DNA from: Punctularia strigosozonata HHB-11173 SS5
Taxonomy: Eukaryota; Basidiomycota; Agaricomycetes; Corticiales; Punctulariaceae
NCBI RefSeq assembly: GCF_000264995.1
Contig: NW_006767445.1
Span: 504,084-568,083 of the forward strand
Length of the DNA: 64,000 bases
Direction: 5' to 3'
In this document: piece after piece, positions 23,110 through 40,117 of the stretch
Layout: the number at the start of each line of letters is the position of its first letter
Numbering within the stretch: the first letter of the stretch is position 1
Translations under genes and position numbers: made by a program
The notes under the pieces: model-generated
The model's database searches: none
Told to the model about the DNA's origin: nothing
The model's input: only the letters and a program-made list of their open reading frames with translations

Positions 23110-25019
23110 TCACGAAGGCGGGAACACAAATTTGTTGTTGAAGAACGTGCTCTCCCCGCCCCGGATCAATCCCTCCACCGCCGCCAGGCTCCTCTCGTCC
23201 TGCACCTGCGTCGCCACGATCGTCGGGATCGCAAAAAGCTTCAACGCCTCCTTCGCATTCGTCATCCCCAACGCGCTGTTCTTCTTCCCTGTGAACGGGA
23301 ACACGTCCGGCCCGCGTTTATCAGGCGAGTTGATGTTCACCCTCCCCTCGTGCATCGCGAGGGCGTCCACGACGCGTGCCAGCTTCCTGGGGTCATACCC
23401 GAACACGGCCGACTGTAGCCCATACTTGGAGCTCGCGACCCACTCGAGCGGCTCCTCGACGTCGTCGAACACGGCAACGGGCGACACAGGCCCGAACTGC
23501 TCTTCGCTCCAGAGTTTCATCTCCTTGGTCACCGGGCCCACGACCGTCGGGCTCGCGAGGGACCGAGCGAACCGGCCCCCGTTCTTGTTCAGTATGTGCG
23601 CCCCGTGCTTCAGCGCGTCCTCTACGAAGTCCCGGATCCCGTCCGGCTTGCCGTCCTCGCACAGCGGCGTGATCTTCACCCCGTCCTCCCACGGCATCCC
23701 GATCTTCATCGCGTCGACCTCCGCCGCGAACTTGGGCACGAACTCGGCGGCGATCGAGCGGTGAACCCAGACGAGCTTCATCGCAGTGCAGCGCTGGCCG
23801 TTGAAGGAGAACGCGCCGGAGGCACAATGCTTGGCCGCCAGAGCGACGTCCGCGTCTTCCAGCAGGATGGCGCAGTCCTGTCAGACATTCGATTAGCCGA
23901 ACATTCCGGCCATGGAACCGTGCATGTGTACGTGCCTTTGAGTCCATCTGCGCCAGCACGTGTAGACGGTGAGGCTCGGGGTGCGTTTTGATGAGCGCGC
24001 TTGCACTGGTACTGCGCCCGATGAACGCCAGGTAATCGATGCCGCCGCTTTCCATGAGCGGCGTCATGATCTCCCGCCCCGATCCGGAGAGGATGTTGAT
24101 GACGCCAGGAGGGAAGTGCTTCTCGAACAGCTCGAGCGTCGGGAAGTGTGGCGAAGCGCCATTACGCGGGATGCGGACGATGACCGTGTTGCCCGCCGTA
24201 AGCGCCGGGATGAAAGTCGTGTAGCATTCGTTCATGGGATAGTTGAAAGGCCTGTAGAACGATACGGAGTCAGAGGAACGAACTTGCTGCATGCATATAT
24301 GCATGGTAGGCGGGAGTCGATACTGACCCTGATGCAAGAACCACGCCGACAGGCATATGCCGTATCTGCGCTGCAACACCGGCGCTAACTTCGAATTTTG
24401 TCTCGCTGTTGTACAATTTGATAGCCTCGTCGATCGTCTGCTTGATGAAGTCTGCGGTGTAAGACATGAGTTTGAGAAACGCTCCACAACGAGCGAAACG
24501 AGCCTACCGATGGTCCGGTCAATCTCGTCCTCCGCGTCTTTCCTACTCTTGCAGATATCCCACATCAGGAGCTCGACCATCTGTTCCTTGGCCGCCTTGT
24601 AATCCAGCAGAAATCCATGCATCGCCTTCACCCGTTCCTGGATGGTCGCTCGAGGCCACGCTCCGAGCCCCCTTCCCCACGCGTCCTGCGCAGCCTTCAA
24701 CGCTTCGAGCGCGACGTCCTTGTCACATCGCGCAAACTCGGAGATGACGACGCGTTCGGCTCCGGCGTAGATCGCGGTGGCGATCTTGGTGGTGGACTTC
24801 GTGAACGTTTTGACCTCGCCGTTGACGACTAAGGAACAGCAGTTCGGGATTAATCAATATGAAGAAACAAGCTAGTGGGACTAACGTACGATATTGGTTG
24901 CCTTTGTACGATGGCACATGAGGTAGTTTCTCCTTCGAGGAAGGGAAGAGCGCTTCCAGCTCCTTGCAATCGGTTACGATCTGGTCGTTGTTCGCAGGCT
25001 TGAAGGCCTCGGCGCTCAT
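23110..25019 (-). CDS. Aldehyde dehydrogenase, NADP-dependent non-phosphorylating glyceraldehyde-3-phosphate dehydrogenase type
   Basis: The predicted enzyme would oxidise glyceraldehyde 3-phosphate directly to 3-phosphoglycerate, giving NADPH without ATP. Pieces in order: MSAEAFKPANNDQIVTD (start), ALKAAQDAWGRGLGAWP, the substrate/cofactor segment MPVGVVLASGPFNYPMNE, TAGNTVIVRIPRNGA, the NADP-fold loop and FIGRSTSASALIK, then the catalytic Cys motif FSFNGQRCTAMKLVWVHR. C-terminal signatures are EEQFGPVSPVAVFDDVEEP, GRVNINSPDKRGPDVFPF and TGKKNSALG. Four introns are visible (about 24838-24888, 24453-24507, 24253-24327, 23880-23942). GQRCTA and RGPD-FPFTG fit the GapN branch rather than general ALDH. 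A TATATAAC box at about 25078-25086 on the coding strand is 60 bp upstream of the start. Substrate remains a family-based call. Confidence 0.82.
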
Positions 25020-27662
25020 GGTGGTTGGCGATGGCGATACGAAAACGAATACCGGGTAGTGCAGGGTCGAATCGCAGGTTATATACGCCCGTGTAAAGTA
25101 TTGTTAAACCCGTGGGTGTCCAACTCCATCTTCAACGTTCGTCGATGTCAGCATCCGGTGGGTCGACGTCAGCCGACAGCGTCGGGGAGAAACGACATAG
25201 CGGCGGGCCATATATTTCGCCACAGTATATTCCCTAGTGGTTTCCGACAGCGTTTGACTTCACGGTCTCTGTGCGTCTCGTTGAGCAATGTCGGTGAACA
25301 TCCACGGCGCAGGCAAGAAGATGGAGGAAGGGCATGCTTGGAGGAGCCGGGTACCCCCGCGGCTCAGTTTAGCCGGTCTGGCCAGCACGAGAGACGAGCC
25401 AGCTCCGAACCACTGGTTACTTCTGTTCTACACGAACTCTACACTACGCTCTGGGACCTTCGAGGCTGCTTGTTCGACAATATATGCACGATCGTGGCGA
25501 CCATACCGTCATTTCACGCATGCACCAACAAGGGCAGATTAGGCTGCGCTGCGATCATGCCAATGGCTTCAATTTGAACCCGGTGTTACTGGTCGTCCGG
25601 GCGCTATAGGTGCTCTGAGCACTCGGCATCTTATCAGGCTGACGGGTCTGCTATTTTCCAGCTTCGCGCTGTGGCCGGACTATGTGCTCTTCGAAATCTG
25701 TCAGCTTTGCGATCCCTGACCCTTGCCTTACCCCCTTCATCGCGCGAGCTGCCGATGGCAAGTTCCGTGCTATAGCATCGCTGCGACCCGAAGGCACCCT
25801 ACAGTGGCAAAAGCGGAGCAACTGGAGCCGCAGCATGGCGCCATCAGGCGTGGACGGCGTAGATAAGCTGCTGGGCGCCAATTTGTACAGCTTACCGGCG
25901 TCGACGGGCGTCTAAGAAGGCGCGGAAGCAAACGTGCCGGGGCGTGCGGGTCGATAGATTCGGCGATATACCAGGCACTGATGAAATCAATCAGGACGCA
26001 CTTCTCCGTGTCCCCGCAATCTCGCTCTCACAGTCCACGAGAACGGCTACCCAACCGGCTACTTCGCCACTACGATGTCTCTGACGCAGCGGCTGCGTCC
26101 TCGACGATGGAGGAGCTGGTCAGGCACCACAAGAAGGTCACGCTGATGAATTCCATCTGCCGGAAACAAACTCTAGCTGTGCTGACGCCGTCGGCGGCGA
26201 TACGAGCCTGACGAAGAAGCACGCCAACGGCGCAATTGCTTTCAGCAACCCTCCGCTGCGCCCGTCTTGGTGATATGTCTCTGCACCTCGACTGCGCCAT
26301 CTGTTCTAGAAGCCTGACGACATGCTCTCATAGAGGCATACGTAGTCCCAGGTGGCCTTCGAACATTGAGGGTATCATGGATGCTGTAGAACTCATGTCC
26401 CCCAAGTGGATGCTCCTCGCACCGATATGCTGAAGGTCAGCCTCCGGGGGGGGGGGGGCACATCAGCGCCTATTGAATCGCCATCACTCTGTGTCAGGGT
26501 GAGGCCGAGGCGGCAGCCGGGCTCTCAAATCCTCTATATGTATCCGGAGAAACAAAGCACCCAAGTCATTCGTCGGATTCGCCTCCCCCCTTTTCGTCCT
26601 GCGCTTATCTCTACATTGACGGGGCGAAAGCGACTTTCTCCCTGCATCGTCGTCATTGCATTGATCACGACAGACATGGGGAAGAAGGTACTTCCCTGCT
26701 GTGGAGTCCGGTCCCGGCCAAAGCCGCCGCCGAAGAGATTGGTCGGATGCGCCCCTGCTCGATGGACGCTGTCAATCCTTGCTTACCATTTACTCTGCCT
26801 TAGACTTTTGAAATTTGATGGACATTCCATGGCAAGATCGCGCGCATAGCTGTTCGCCGAGGAATAAGATGACAGTCGCATAGCGTAAGGACCGCGTTGC
26901 ATCATTTTTGACCGGGCGACCCTGGCTCACACTGCGTGCATAGCGCCTCGGGGTTTGCGAGCGAGTCGAACGATTGTGCAAGAGCCATGAAAGGGGACAC
27001 TACAGCACAAGACCGCCGCCAAGCGACCCAATGTTTCTCGAGTTCCTGGGACAGTCACCGAACGGTCGAGTCTATCGAGTCTATGGCGGGCTCTTGGTCC
27101 AGCTTTCTCGCGGGCGGATCCCTGGCATTACGGCCTTTTATCCGCAGAACGACGAAGTTCAGATACCTCTGCACGCGCATGATTACCCGTATCCTTGTTG
27201 GACTTGGTGTCATGAAGAGCGAAAATCGCGCGATACGCCAGTGAGTGACATATCGCTATTGCTATCGATCTTCGGAGTATTCTGATCGTGCATATGCAGT
27301 CCGTACGTCATGCGTGTCGTCCTGTATCTATAGCACCTAAGGAATGCCCGGATTCATGCATTATTCTGCGTCGTGGAGGCCTTTCGCGTCGCTTAACTCG
27401 AATTTATCACGCTACATAGCACCTCGTTGCTGCTAAACTCCCGAATGCTCGCCTCTTCGCGTCCGGCGCCTCGGATTGTAATTTATATCCGCGTGGTCAA
27501 ACGAGGCGGCCACCGTCCCCCAATAACATTTTTTTTTTGTAACTGCGCGCTCGTTTCAGCGGAGTCAGGCAACTCGCAGCCCTCGTCTCTCAACAGCCTG
27601 CTGTCTCGGACTCGGACCGTCCATTCTCAAGTCCAAACCGTGTTTTGTCGCGCTCTGAAGGG
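25020..27662. other. Gene-poor region, 2.6 kb
   Basis: The first 100 bp is the ALDH promoter. Beyond that only weak open frames occur: a 84-codon frame from an ATG at 27031 (plus strand, contains YRVYGGLLVQLSRG) and scattered minus-strand frames such as one with FGGGFGR near 26720, which recalls molybdopterin oxidoreductases but has no supporting context. A G13 run lies at 26446-26458 and a T9 run near 27530. The region may contain decayed genes, but I could not assign any. Confidence 0.35.
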
Positions 27663-27895
27663 TCAAGACCAAGGATCAAGTGACCGTCCTATCGCAGGAA
27701 AAGAAAGAGGGAGCCTAGAACACGCACCGTGTCTGTCTCTCTGCTCGATCCTCTGATACATCTTGTCGCAGCGTCGACAATCGAATTTGATCCTGTGGTG
27801 AACGCCTTCGACGTGGCGTCTCACGCCGCTCCGACGACTGAGGCGGGCGTGGCACACATGACATCGAAATGTGCTCTTCTGCCCCGGATTGACAT
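27663..27895 (-). pseudogene. C2H2 zinc-finger gene fragment
   Basis: One exon preceded by a good acceptor (ttctag at 27896-27901) encodes two adjacent C2H2-like fingers: FRCHVCHARLSRRSGVRRH-VEGVH and FDCRRCDKMYQRIEQRDRH. The first finger is complete (C-x2-C, H-x4/5-H). The second lacks a clear last His before the frame ends at 27663; a short 3' intron could restore only a few residues. The upstream exon should lie to the right, but that position is occupied by the 123-bp MITE at 27917-28039 and no coherent coding exon is seen beyond it. It may be a broken transcription-factor gene or a gene with an undetected distant first exon. Confidence 0.45.
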
Positions 27896-27916
27896 CTAGA
27901 ATAAAAGCCGGCGGAA

Positions 27917-28039
27917 CATCAGGAAAAACCGGATTTGCTAAATGCCTCCTTGAACGTAGTAAAACGTGCTCATTTTAGTGGCTTTGAGGGTTTCGGTACC
28001 CAATAAGCGACTCTTTCGGTAGTCCGATTTTTCCTGATG
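27917..28039. mobile_element. 123-bp MITE with the same TIR core as the 2-kb element
   Basis: Left end CATCAGGAAAAACCGGA and right end (reverse complement) CATCAGGAAAAATCGGA, 16 of 17 bases alike. The first 14 bases of the left end equal those of the element at 9099-11110. No coding capacity. Flanks: a 9-bp direct repeat AAAAGCCGG at 27903-27911 and 28040-28048, directly adjacent on the right and 5 bp away on the left. It is unclear whether this is the target duplication, because the larger copy is flanked by TA only. Confidence 0.65.
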
Positions 28040-29743
28040 AAAAGCCGGGAGGTAGGATGCGTGAGGGGAAAGGAAAAAACATATCGTACCCGCCTGAGAT
28101 GCGTCGTCGTCGGGGTCGTATGCAGGAACTCACGATGCTGGCGAGCGGTTCGTACGTACGCGACGAAGCGGCGGTTAAAACGTGGGCGTGCGGGGGAAGA
28201 AGCGGTGCGATATGAAACGCGCTGCAAGTTGGGTAGAGAGCCTAGCTCAAGAGTTTGAGGATGCTCAGGCACCCCTCTAGAGCGTGTACTTACTCTACAG
28301 AGGTATGAATGGAGTGTTACGTGTGACTCCGTTAGTGCACATGGAGCGGATACAGAGGGAGGAGTGGGATGGATGTACAGGCGATTGGAGACAGTGGTTG
28401 GCAACCGCATCGCACGGACTTGGGCGCCATTGCGACGAGAACGGCGACGGGTGCCATTATGCTTTACCGGCTCATGTACGCGAGCGCGTACGTACAGATT
28501 CACCAGAGGCAAAACGCCCGAACGGAATGTATCGACACGGGAACTCAGGTAACGTTCTCGACCGCCCGATCCGATAAGCGCTGTGCGGACGGGCAAAGTA
28601 TGTAAACGTGAGCTAAGGACGTGAATCGAAAATACGGGTTCAGGCTTGCTCGCTAACTCCGATGAGGCCCAGCGTGGCCCCGTGCGTCATTTCAGAACGT
28701 GAACTCGACAAGGACCATTGAGGTCAGGCTCCGCAGGTACGTGTGTAGTCGAGGGTCGTGCGACGCATGGATATGGAGACCAAGGATCATTCGCATGCCA
28801 TATCACAACCAAGTCGAAGAGACACGGGCGGCTGCGCGGTGAAGTCGTGCGCGTATATAATCTCGGGAGCAGATCGTTCGCCTTGCCCGCGTAAGTGAGT
28901 ATTGTCGACGAATCCAGAATCTGAGCGGAAAACGGGCCATCAGCGGTGCGGGGTGCCGCTGTCGAGTGAGGCCTAGGGGGACTGATCCTCGCCGGGGAGA
29001 CTCGGTGGGGCTGCCACCAATCGGATGGTCTAGGGAGTTCGCCGCAACAAATCGGAACGACACGGTTTTTGTAAAGATATCCATATCGTGATCGGACAAA
29101 GTGGACGATCATGAGCGAGGGCGGATCTCCTGACCAATGAGCATCGAGGACGGATGCATACCGTCGGGTAGTTGGAACCAGTAGGCAGCGAGCATGAGCA
29201 GGTGCATGGATTGTGCGGATAGGAGTTTGAGGATTGTGGAGGATCCTCTCGAAGAGGCACAACTTGAACATAGCAGACACACTGATAAACAGAGGTATCC
29301 GCCCGCGTATTCTGGCCACACCCTTTCAGTCTCATCTCGTTCTGAACGCGAGGCGTGATTCATTAGCATCGCAAATTGGAGCTCCTCAAACCTCCGTACT
29401 ACCGCAGACAACGCGAAGGAGCGATGCAGGGTGATCGACGGACGCGCGTATCCAGACCGGTGGGCGGGATCCCATCGGAACGTGAACTACTCCGCACGGG
29501 CGAAACGCGCGAAGGAAACGGGGCACCATATCTTGAGAGATCCAACATGATATTTGTGCGCAGCTAGAGCGGACTGCGCGGGGAAAGTTCAGGTGGATGT
29601 TCTTGCGAGTTGGACGGGCTCCGGTCCAACCCGCGTTCCGGGCAAAACCAAGAGCACCGCTCGGGCGTTATCGTCATCAAATTTCCCTCCCCCCCTCCGT
29701 CCTCCCGACTCCCGAGCCCGCCCTCCCTGATCCCGCCGACACC
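28040..29743. other. Gene-poor region, 1.7 kb
   Basis: GC-rich sequence with long but featureless frames on both strands (up to about 210 codons on the minus strand at 27970-28596 and 28687-29319). These show arginine/proline-rich composition typical of stop-poor GC-rich DNA, with no domain or conserved exon structure. The last part should hold the promoter of the NADH dehydrogenase gene. Confidence 0.35.
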
Positions 29744-31543
29744 ATGCTCGCCGTCCGAGGTCCGCCCATATCGTCTCTCTCACCGTTCGTCATCGCGAAA
29801 ACGTTGACGTTGAAGGAACAGCGCGCACCGCGACGCTTCTGATTCGGACCGGGGCCAGCCCGAGCCCGACCGCGACCTCCAAGGCTCTCCGCGTCCAGCC
29901 CCGTCGCGCGGTGCTCTCTTCCCCTCACGCTCAGCGTCCACGGTTCTTGTCCGACTCTGCGGCCACGGAGGGTGCCGCTCCTCCCCCAGTGCGTTCCTGC
30001 CGTTTCGCGCCGTTGATATCCCACCCGTTCTCACGCGCCGATCTATGATCTTCCTCTCCCCTCTCGTGCAAATAAACCACGACTTAATCGCGTCTGCGCA
30101 TGCTTCTCCACGTCCACGAAAAAAACGCGAAACGAACCGACCGCATGAACTCGAGTGCAGCCTCCACCGCCGATCGTGTCGCGCTGGCGTCACTTCCTCC
30201 AGACCGTCGGACGCGTCACGCTCATCACCATCGTCGCCGGCACCGGCACGTTCTACTACCTCGCCTACAAGGACCGCACCCCCGGCCCTCAGTTGCCGTT
30301 CGATCCGGAGAAGAAGACCCTCGTCGTCCTCGGGACCGGATGGGGCGCCACGAGCCTGCTCAAGAGCATGGACACGACCGATTACAACGTGGTACGTAAA
30401 AAAATCCTAGTTTTTTCTTCCCCAAATACGCGCGTGCCCGTTTGCTTTTTTCTCCCCGTTTTGACGGTAGATATCTTAGATCGTCGTGAGCCCGAAGAAC
30501 TTCTTCCTCTTCACCCCCTTGCTTCCGAGCGTGGCGGTCGGAACGCTGAACCCTAAATCCATCATCCAACGTACGTCTTCCGCGCCACGACCCCGTTACG
30601 AGAGTTCCCGCCTGACGGCGCTCGCCTGCGTTTCCACAGCCATTCGCCACATCACCCGCCATAAGCAGCGAACCGTGAACTTTATCGAAGCCGAGGCGCA
30701 AGAGGTCGACCCCTTCAAAAAGACCGTCACGCTCTCCGGTGCGTCCCTCTCTCTCCGCGGCATTTTATGCGCATATTTATTGACCCCCGCGCCGAGTTAG
30801 ATCTCTCCGGCGTGAAGGGCGAAGTATCGACGACGACGATCAACTACGACTACCTCGTGTACGCCGTCGGCGCCGAGACGCAGACGTTCAACATCCCCGG
30901 CGTGAAAGAGCACGCGTGCTTCATGAAGGAGCTCCACGATGCCGAGAAGGCGCAGGACCGCTTCATCGACTGCATCGAGTCGGCCGCGTTCCCCGGGCAG
31001 ACCGAGGCCGAGAAGGACCGGCTGTTGCACATGGTGAGGCCCACAAATACCGGATACGACGGACCCCCCCGCGGCGTGTTCCGATATTATGCGCATTTCA
31101 CTCAACTCGAAAATCCGTTCGTGTTTTAGATCGTGGTCGGCGGTGGGCCCACCGGCGTCGAGCTCTCCGGCGAGCTGCACGACTTCCTCGTCGAGGACCT
31201 CAGGAACTGGTACCCGGACCTCGCCCCGCGCATGAAGATCTCGCTCATCGAGGCCCTGCCCTCGGTCCTGCCCACGTTCTCCAAGCAGCTGATCGACTAC
31301 ACCGTGTCGACGTTCAAGGAGGCGAACATCGACGTGCTGACGAAGACGATGGTGAAGGAGATCCGCGAGCGGAGCGTGGTCGTGAAGACGCCGGAGGGCA
31401 CGGACGAGGAGATCCCGTGCGGCGTCGTCGTGTGGGCGGGCGGGAACAAGCCGCGCAAGGTGTCGACGGATCTGATGGCCAAGTTCCCCGAGGCGCAGAC
31501 TAACCGCAATCACGAACCGGCGTCAGCCACGCGAGAGATCCTG

Positions 31544-31580
<37 letters not shown>

Positions 31581-32308
31581 TCGAAGGGAAGGGGAAGGAA
31601 GAAGGAGCGACGAAAGACGCACCGTCGACGACGATCCCGCGTTATCTAGATCAGCTGAGGATGAAGGGCACCGACGGCATCTTCGCGATCGGCGACTGCA
31701 CCTCGACCTCGTACGCGCCCACGGCCCAGGTCGCGTCGCAGGAGGGCGCCTACCTCGCGCGCGTGCTCGCCCAGGTCGCCAAGCGCGACCAGGCCCTCGC
31801 CGAGCTCCAGAAGCTCGAGGCCACCGCCACCGCGCCCGAGGCGGAGAAGGAGAAGGAGAAGCTGAAGCGCCAGGCGGAGAAGCTGGAGAAGATCCGGCCG
31901 TTCCATTACTCGCACCAGGGCTCGCTCGCGTACATCGGCAGCGACCGCGCGATCGCGGATCTCTCGGTCTGGCAGCGCACGGTGAGTCTCTCTTCCTTTC
32001 TCTCTTTTTTTTCTCCGTCTCTGCGCGAAGGCGAGTAAAAAAAGGGAAGGGGATCTGACGTTTTTTTTTTCTGTCTCTTTGTGATGTCAAGTTCTCGAGC
32101 GGAGGCGCGTGGACGTACCTCTTCTGGCGGAGCGTGTACCTCAGCACGCTCTTCTCGCTCCGCAACCGGACGCTCGTCGCGACGGACTGGCTCAAGGTCA
32201 AGCTCTTTGGACGGTGCGTGTCCCCCCACCCATCCATGACCTGCGGTCCTGGCTTTTTCTCGACGAGCTGATCTCATTTATCGCGACAGTGACGTCTCGC
32301 GCGAGTGA
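29744..32308 (+). CDS. Alternative (type II) NADH:ubiquinone oxidoreductase, mitochondrial
   Basis: Single-subunit, rotenone-insensitive enzyme that passes electrons from NADH to ubiquinone without pumping protons. Exon 1 (29744-29759) plus exon 2 from about 29815 give a credible mitochondrial presequence (MLAVRGTARTATLLIR ... QRPRFLSDSAATEG). A membrane-proximal helix follows (VTLITIVAGTGTFYYLAY), then the FAD Rossmann motif LVVLGTGWGATSLLK, FFLFTPLLPSVAVGTL, the NADH motif IVVGGGPTGVELSGEL, the quinone-site region GIFAIGDCTSTSYAPTAQVA, a charged coiled insert (EAEKEKEKLKRQAEKLEK) and the C-terminus LFGRDVSRE. The last intron is about 32215-32289; TGA at 32306-32308. A 35-base G run interrupts the region where relatives read NRRG-VDD; the frame stays open across it. 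External or internal membrane side cannot be decided. The first two exon edges are inferred. Confidence 0.87.
31545..31579 (+). repeat. Homopolymer G35 inside the NADH dehydrogenase frame
   Basis: Thirty-five consecutive G residues. Read in frame they would give about 11-12 glycines. The segment 31503-31650 replaces the conserved stretch between QTNR and DQLRMKGTDG and also lacks a normal intron donor. Confidence 0.85.
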
Positions 32309-32724
32309 ACCTGGTCGTTTCGTTCTCTTTTTTCCCACCTGCGTTAAAAAACGCATTGCGTTTCGCTCATAGACGTCTCGAGTTCGTGGTTATATAGACG
32401 GCCGTGGCATAGACGATAGAATGGGCCGCGCGTTCCCGCGATACCGTAGCGTACAGTATTTAGTCTCATATACGGGCACTTGAATAATCACCAACCGTCG
32501 ATATTACGTCGGCGGCTTAGCTGGGCAGACTCGGATCCAGGCACGGACCATGGAAAGCACGATCGCGAAGAGGGGAAAAAAAAACCATATGGGAAAAAAA
32601 TCAGGATCATATCATATCGGCCACGGTCTAGGAGTATACATTGCGTATGGAGGGAAGAATCGCTGCAGTGAGGTGCACCCGCCCCGTGCTTTCTTTCGTC
32701 TTCTGGGACGCGCTCGCGGGCGAA
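32309..32724. other. Intergenic region between convergent genes
   Basis: About 415 bp between the 3' ends of the NADH dehydrogenase and ribose-5-phosphate isomerase genes. A-rich short tracts occur near 32575-32600; no gene was seen. Confidence 0.4.
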
Positions 32725-34423
32725 TCACTGTGCGGACCCGTCTGCGACCGGCTCTTCGCTCGCCTGGTCCTTCGCGACGTGCTCGATGCGGCCGTCGTGG
32801 TAGCGCACCGTCACGCTCCCGTCCTAGTAGCATGATTCAGAGCGACTTTATGAAACAAAGGGGAGGACGTGGCACGTACGGGGTTGCCAAAGTACGCGGC
32901 GCGCGCCATGTGGCAGAAGAGGCCGACTTCGACGACGCCGGTGAGCATCTTGATGCTCTGCAGGAGCTATAGCACGAAAAAAATCGGGGGAAAAAAAACG
33001 ACCATCAGCCCGTTTCCATTCGACTCCAAAGTGGGTTGGGGGGTGGGGTTTCAAGAAATGGAAAAAAAAATCCGTTTACCTTGTACGGTTCGCGCATGAT
33101 CTCCTCGGGGAAGGGCGCGTCGATGATGAAGTTGCCGTTGTCGGACACGACGGGCCCGGCTTTGGCTTTGGCCATGCGGAGGGATGCTTGGGGCGAGCCG
33201 AGGGTGTGGAGGTTGTAGAGGAGCTTGGCGTAGGCGAAGGGCGCGACTTCGATCGGCACGCCGGCTTTGAACTGCGGTAACGCGAACCCAACCCAACCCC
33301 AAGGAAAGTTGTTGAGTCACACGTCGTAAGAAGGGCAGAGAGGGCGGGCGGGGTAAATAACGCACGTTGCGACCCAGGATGTCCGAGTTTTTGCGATAGT
33401 CGGCGACGAGGATGAACCTGCTCGGTCCGTGGAGGGTCATTGAAGACAAGGTCAGGGGGAGGGGGGAAGGGGAGGACGCACGTCTCGGCCGCCTCGGCGA
33501 TGACCTTCTCTCGCAGATGGCACGCGCCGCCGCCCTTGACGCAGTTGAGGTCCTTGTCGACCTCGTCCGCGCCGTCAAAGGTGACGTCGATCTGCGGGTA
33601 TTGGTCGACGTCGCCGAGGAGGAGTTTGGAGGTGACGATGAGCTCTTTCGATTGGAAGCCTTGGCGTTTTGCCATATCGGTAATCACGTTTTAGGCGAGG
33701 TTTGAGGAATGGAAAACGAGGACGGACCGCTCGGTATGAACACCCGCCCCTTGTTTGCCTCGACGCCCTGCATGACTATCCGTTCCACGACATATGGTAC
33801 GGTCGAGCCTGCGCCCATCCGCATGAGCACCCTGCTCTTCTGGAATCGTATCGCATTTGGCGCACCTGATCCGATACCGATCACCTGCAATGCAGCACCG
33901 AGGTCAGTTCGAATCGCGGAGCGCACATAGGATATAGGGACATGAAATCAGACTTTATGTTCGGGCCTCAGATGCCTGTCGACGGCGGTGAACGCCGCGA
34001 GCTTCTTGGCGGCCTCGATCAGGCCCGCCTTGTCCTCCTCCGCCTTCAGCGCGCTCGCCTTCGCCGCGTTCACGATCGCTTCGCGCACGAACCCGAGTCC
34101 CCACGCGACGGAGAGGGAGAAGGAAAAGGAGGAGGGAGAGAGCATCGTCAGCGTCTGGCGGCGGGCGGGCGTGCAAAAACATAACTGCCGGAGAGAGAAA
34201 GGAAGGGGGGGGGGGGGGGGGAGAAAGGAAGGGGTGGTATTTGCACCCCGTGAAATCTGCATGAGGGGGACTGAAGGGGTCGTGAACGCCCACCTGGTGC
34301 GCGGAGCACGATGGGCGGCTCCACGACGGGGATGGCGGCGTTGGTGACCTCGGAGAGCGGGGACGCGCCCGGCGGGAGGGCCTGGGGCGGGAGGCTGGCG
34401 CGGGGCGATCTGAGCGCACACAT
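32725..34423 (-). CDS. RKI1: Ribose-5-phosphate isomerase (RpiA/Rki1 type)
   Basis: Interconverts ribose 5-phosphate and ribulose 5-phosphate in the non-oxidative pentose phosphate pathway. Conserved parts across at least eight exons: EAAKKLAAFTAVDRHLRPEHK, VIGIGSGSTVPYVVERI (phosphate loop, split by an intron), GFQSKELIV, the catalytic VTFDGADEVDKDLNCVKGG, FILVADYRKNSDILG, FKAGVPIEVAPFAYAKL, DNGNFIIDAPF, LTGVVEVGLFCHMARAAYFGN and a C-terminal VTVRYHDGRIEH. Stop TGA at 32725. An N-terminal exon from 34423 (MCALRSPRASLPPQALPPG) is spliced to AIVNAAKASALKAEEDKAG; this extension is not part of the catalytic fold and its start is the least certain point. The first intron contains a 17-base G/C run (34205-34221). 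The gene lies 500 bp downstream of AROM on the same strand. Confidence 0.88.
34205..34221 (+). repeat. Homopolymer G17 (C17 on coding strand) in the first RPI intron
   Basis: Seventeen consecutive G residues within the intron between the N-terminal exon and the catalytic exons of the isomerase gene. Confidence 0.8.
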
Positions 34424-34923
34424 CGTTCGAGATCATGAGCGACCGAGGGGGGCCCGTGGCCGGAGCGCAGCTGGTCGGACCTACTCCAGGTGTGGGGTGA
34501 CGCCCGGTAACGGCATCCTGCTTGCTGATCGAGCGTAATGGAACGGAGAGAGAGCGGGCGACGGCCGGTGGACTCGGAGCGCGGGCAGGCGATGTGGCAG
34601 GATCCACGGCATGCACAGTCAACCGACGAGTTTCTATAGGAGCTACTCCGGACTATCCCCTCCGCGCCGGCAGGCCCGGGAATCTCGAAGCCGAAGGGCA
34701 ATCTAGTCATCTCTCTCAAGAAGTCGCGACTCTACTTACCCCGTAAGGCAGGCACCGTGTGTCCTTACGGTCTTCATCACACAGAACTTACACAGGACGA
34801 TGCGAACGCCCGACTGATTGTGAGCTCGTCGCGTATACAACGTGCGTATGATAAAACAAGAACGCCGGTTTTTCATTGGAGGAGGGAGGGAAAAGGTTGA
34901 ACTTTGCCCCGCCCCTTTGGAAC
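34424..34923. promoter_or_regulatory. Intergenic region; AROM 3' flank and RPI promoter
   Basis: Five hundred base pairs between two minus-strand genes. No coding region seen and no clear TATA box before the isomerase start. Confidence 0.35.

Positions 34924-40117
<5,194 letters not shown>

Noticed and set aside
26550-26760. Possible molybdopterin oxidoreductase remnant (FGGGFGR on the minus strand)
   Set aside because: Only a glycine-rich heptad fits. No other conserved block of the family was found within 2 kb, so chance is likely.
27970-29319. Two minus-strand frames of about 208-210 codons
   Set aside because: No domain, no splice context and a composition typical of random GC-rich DNA. 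One also runs through the MITE.
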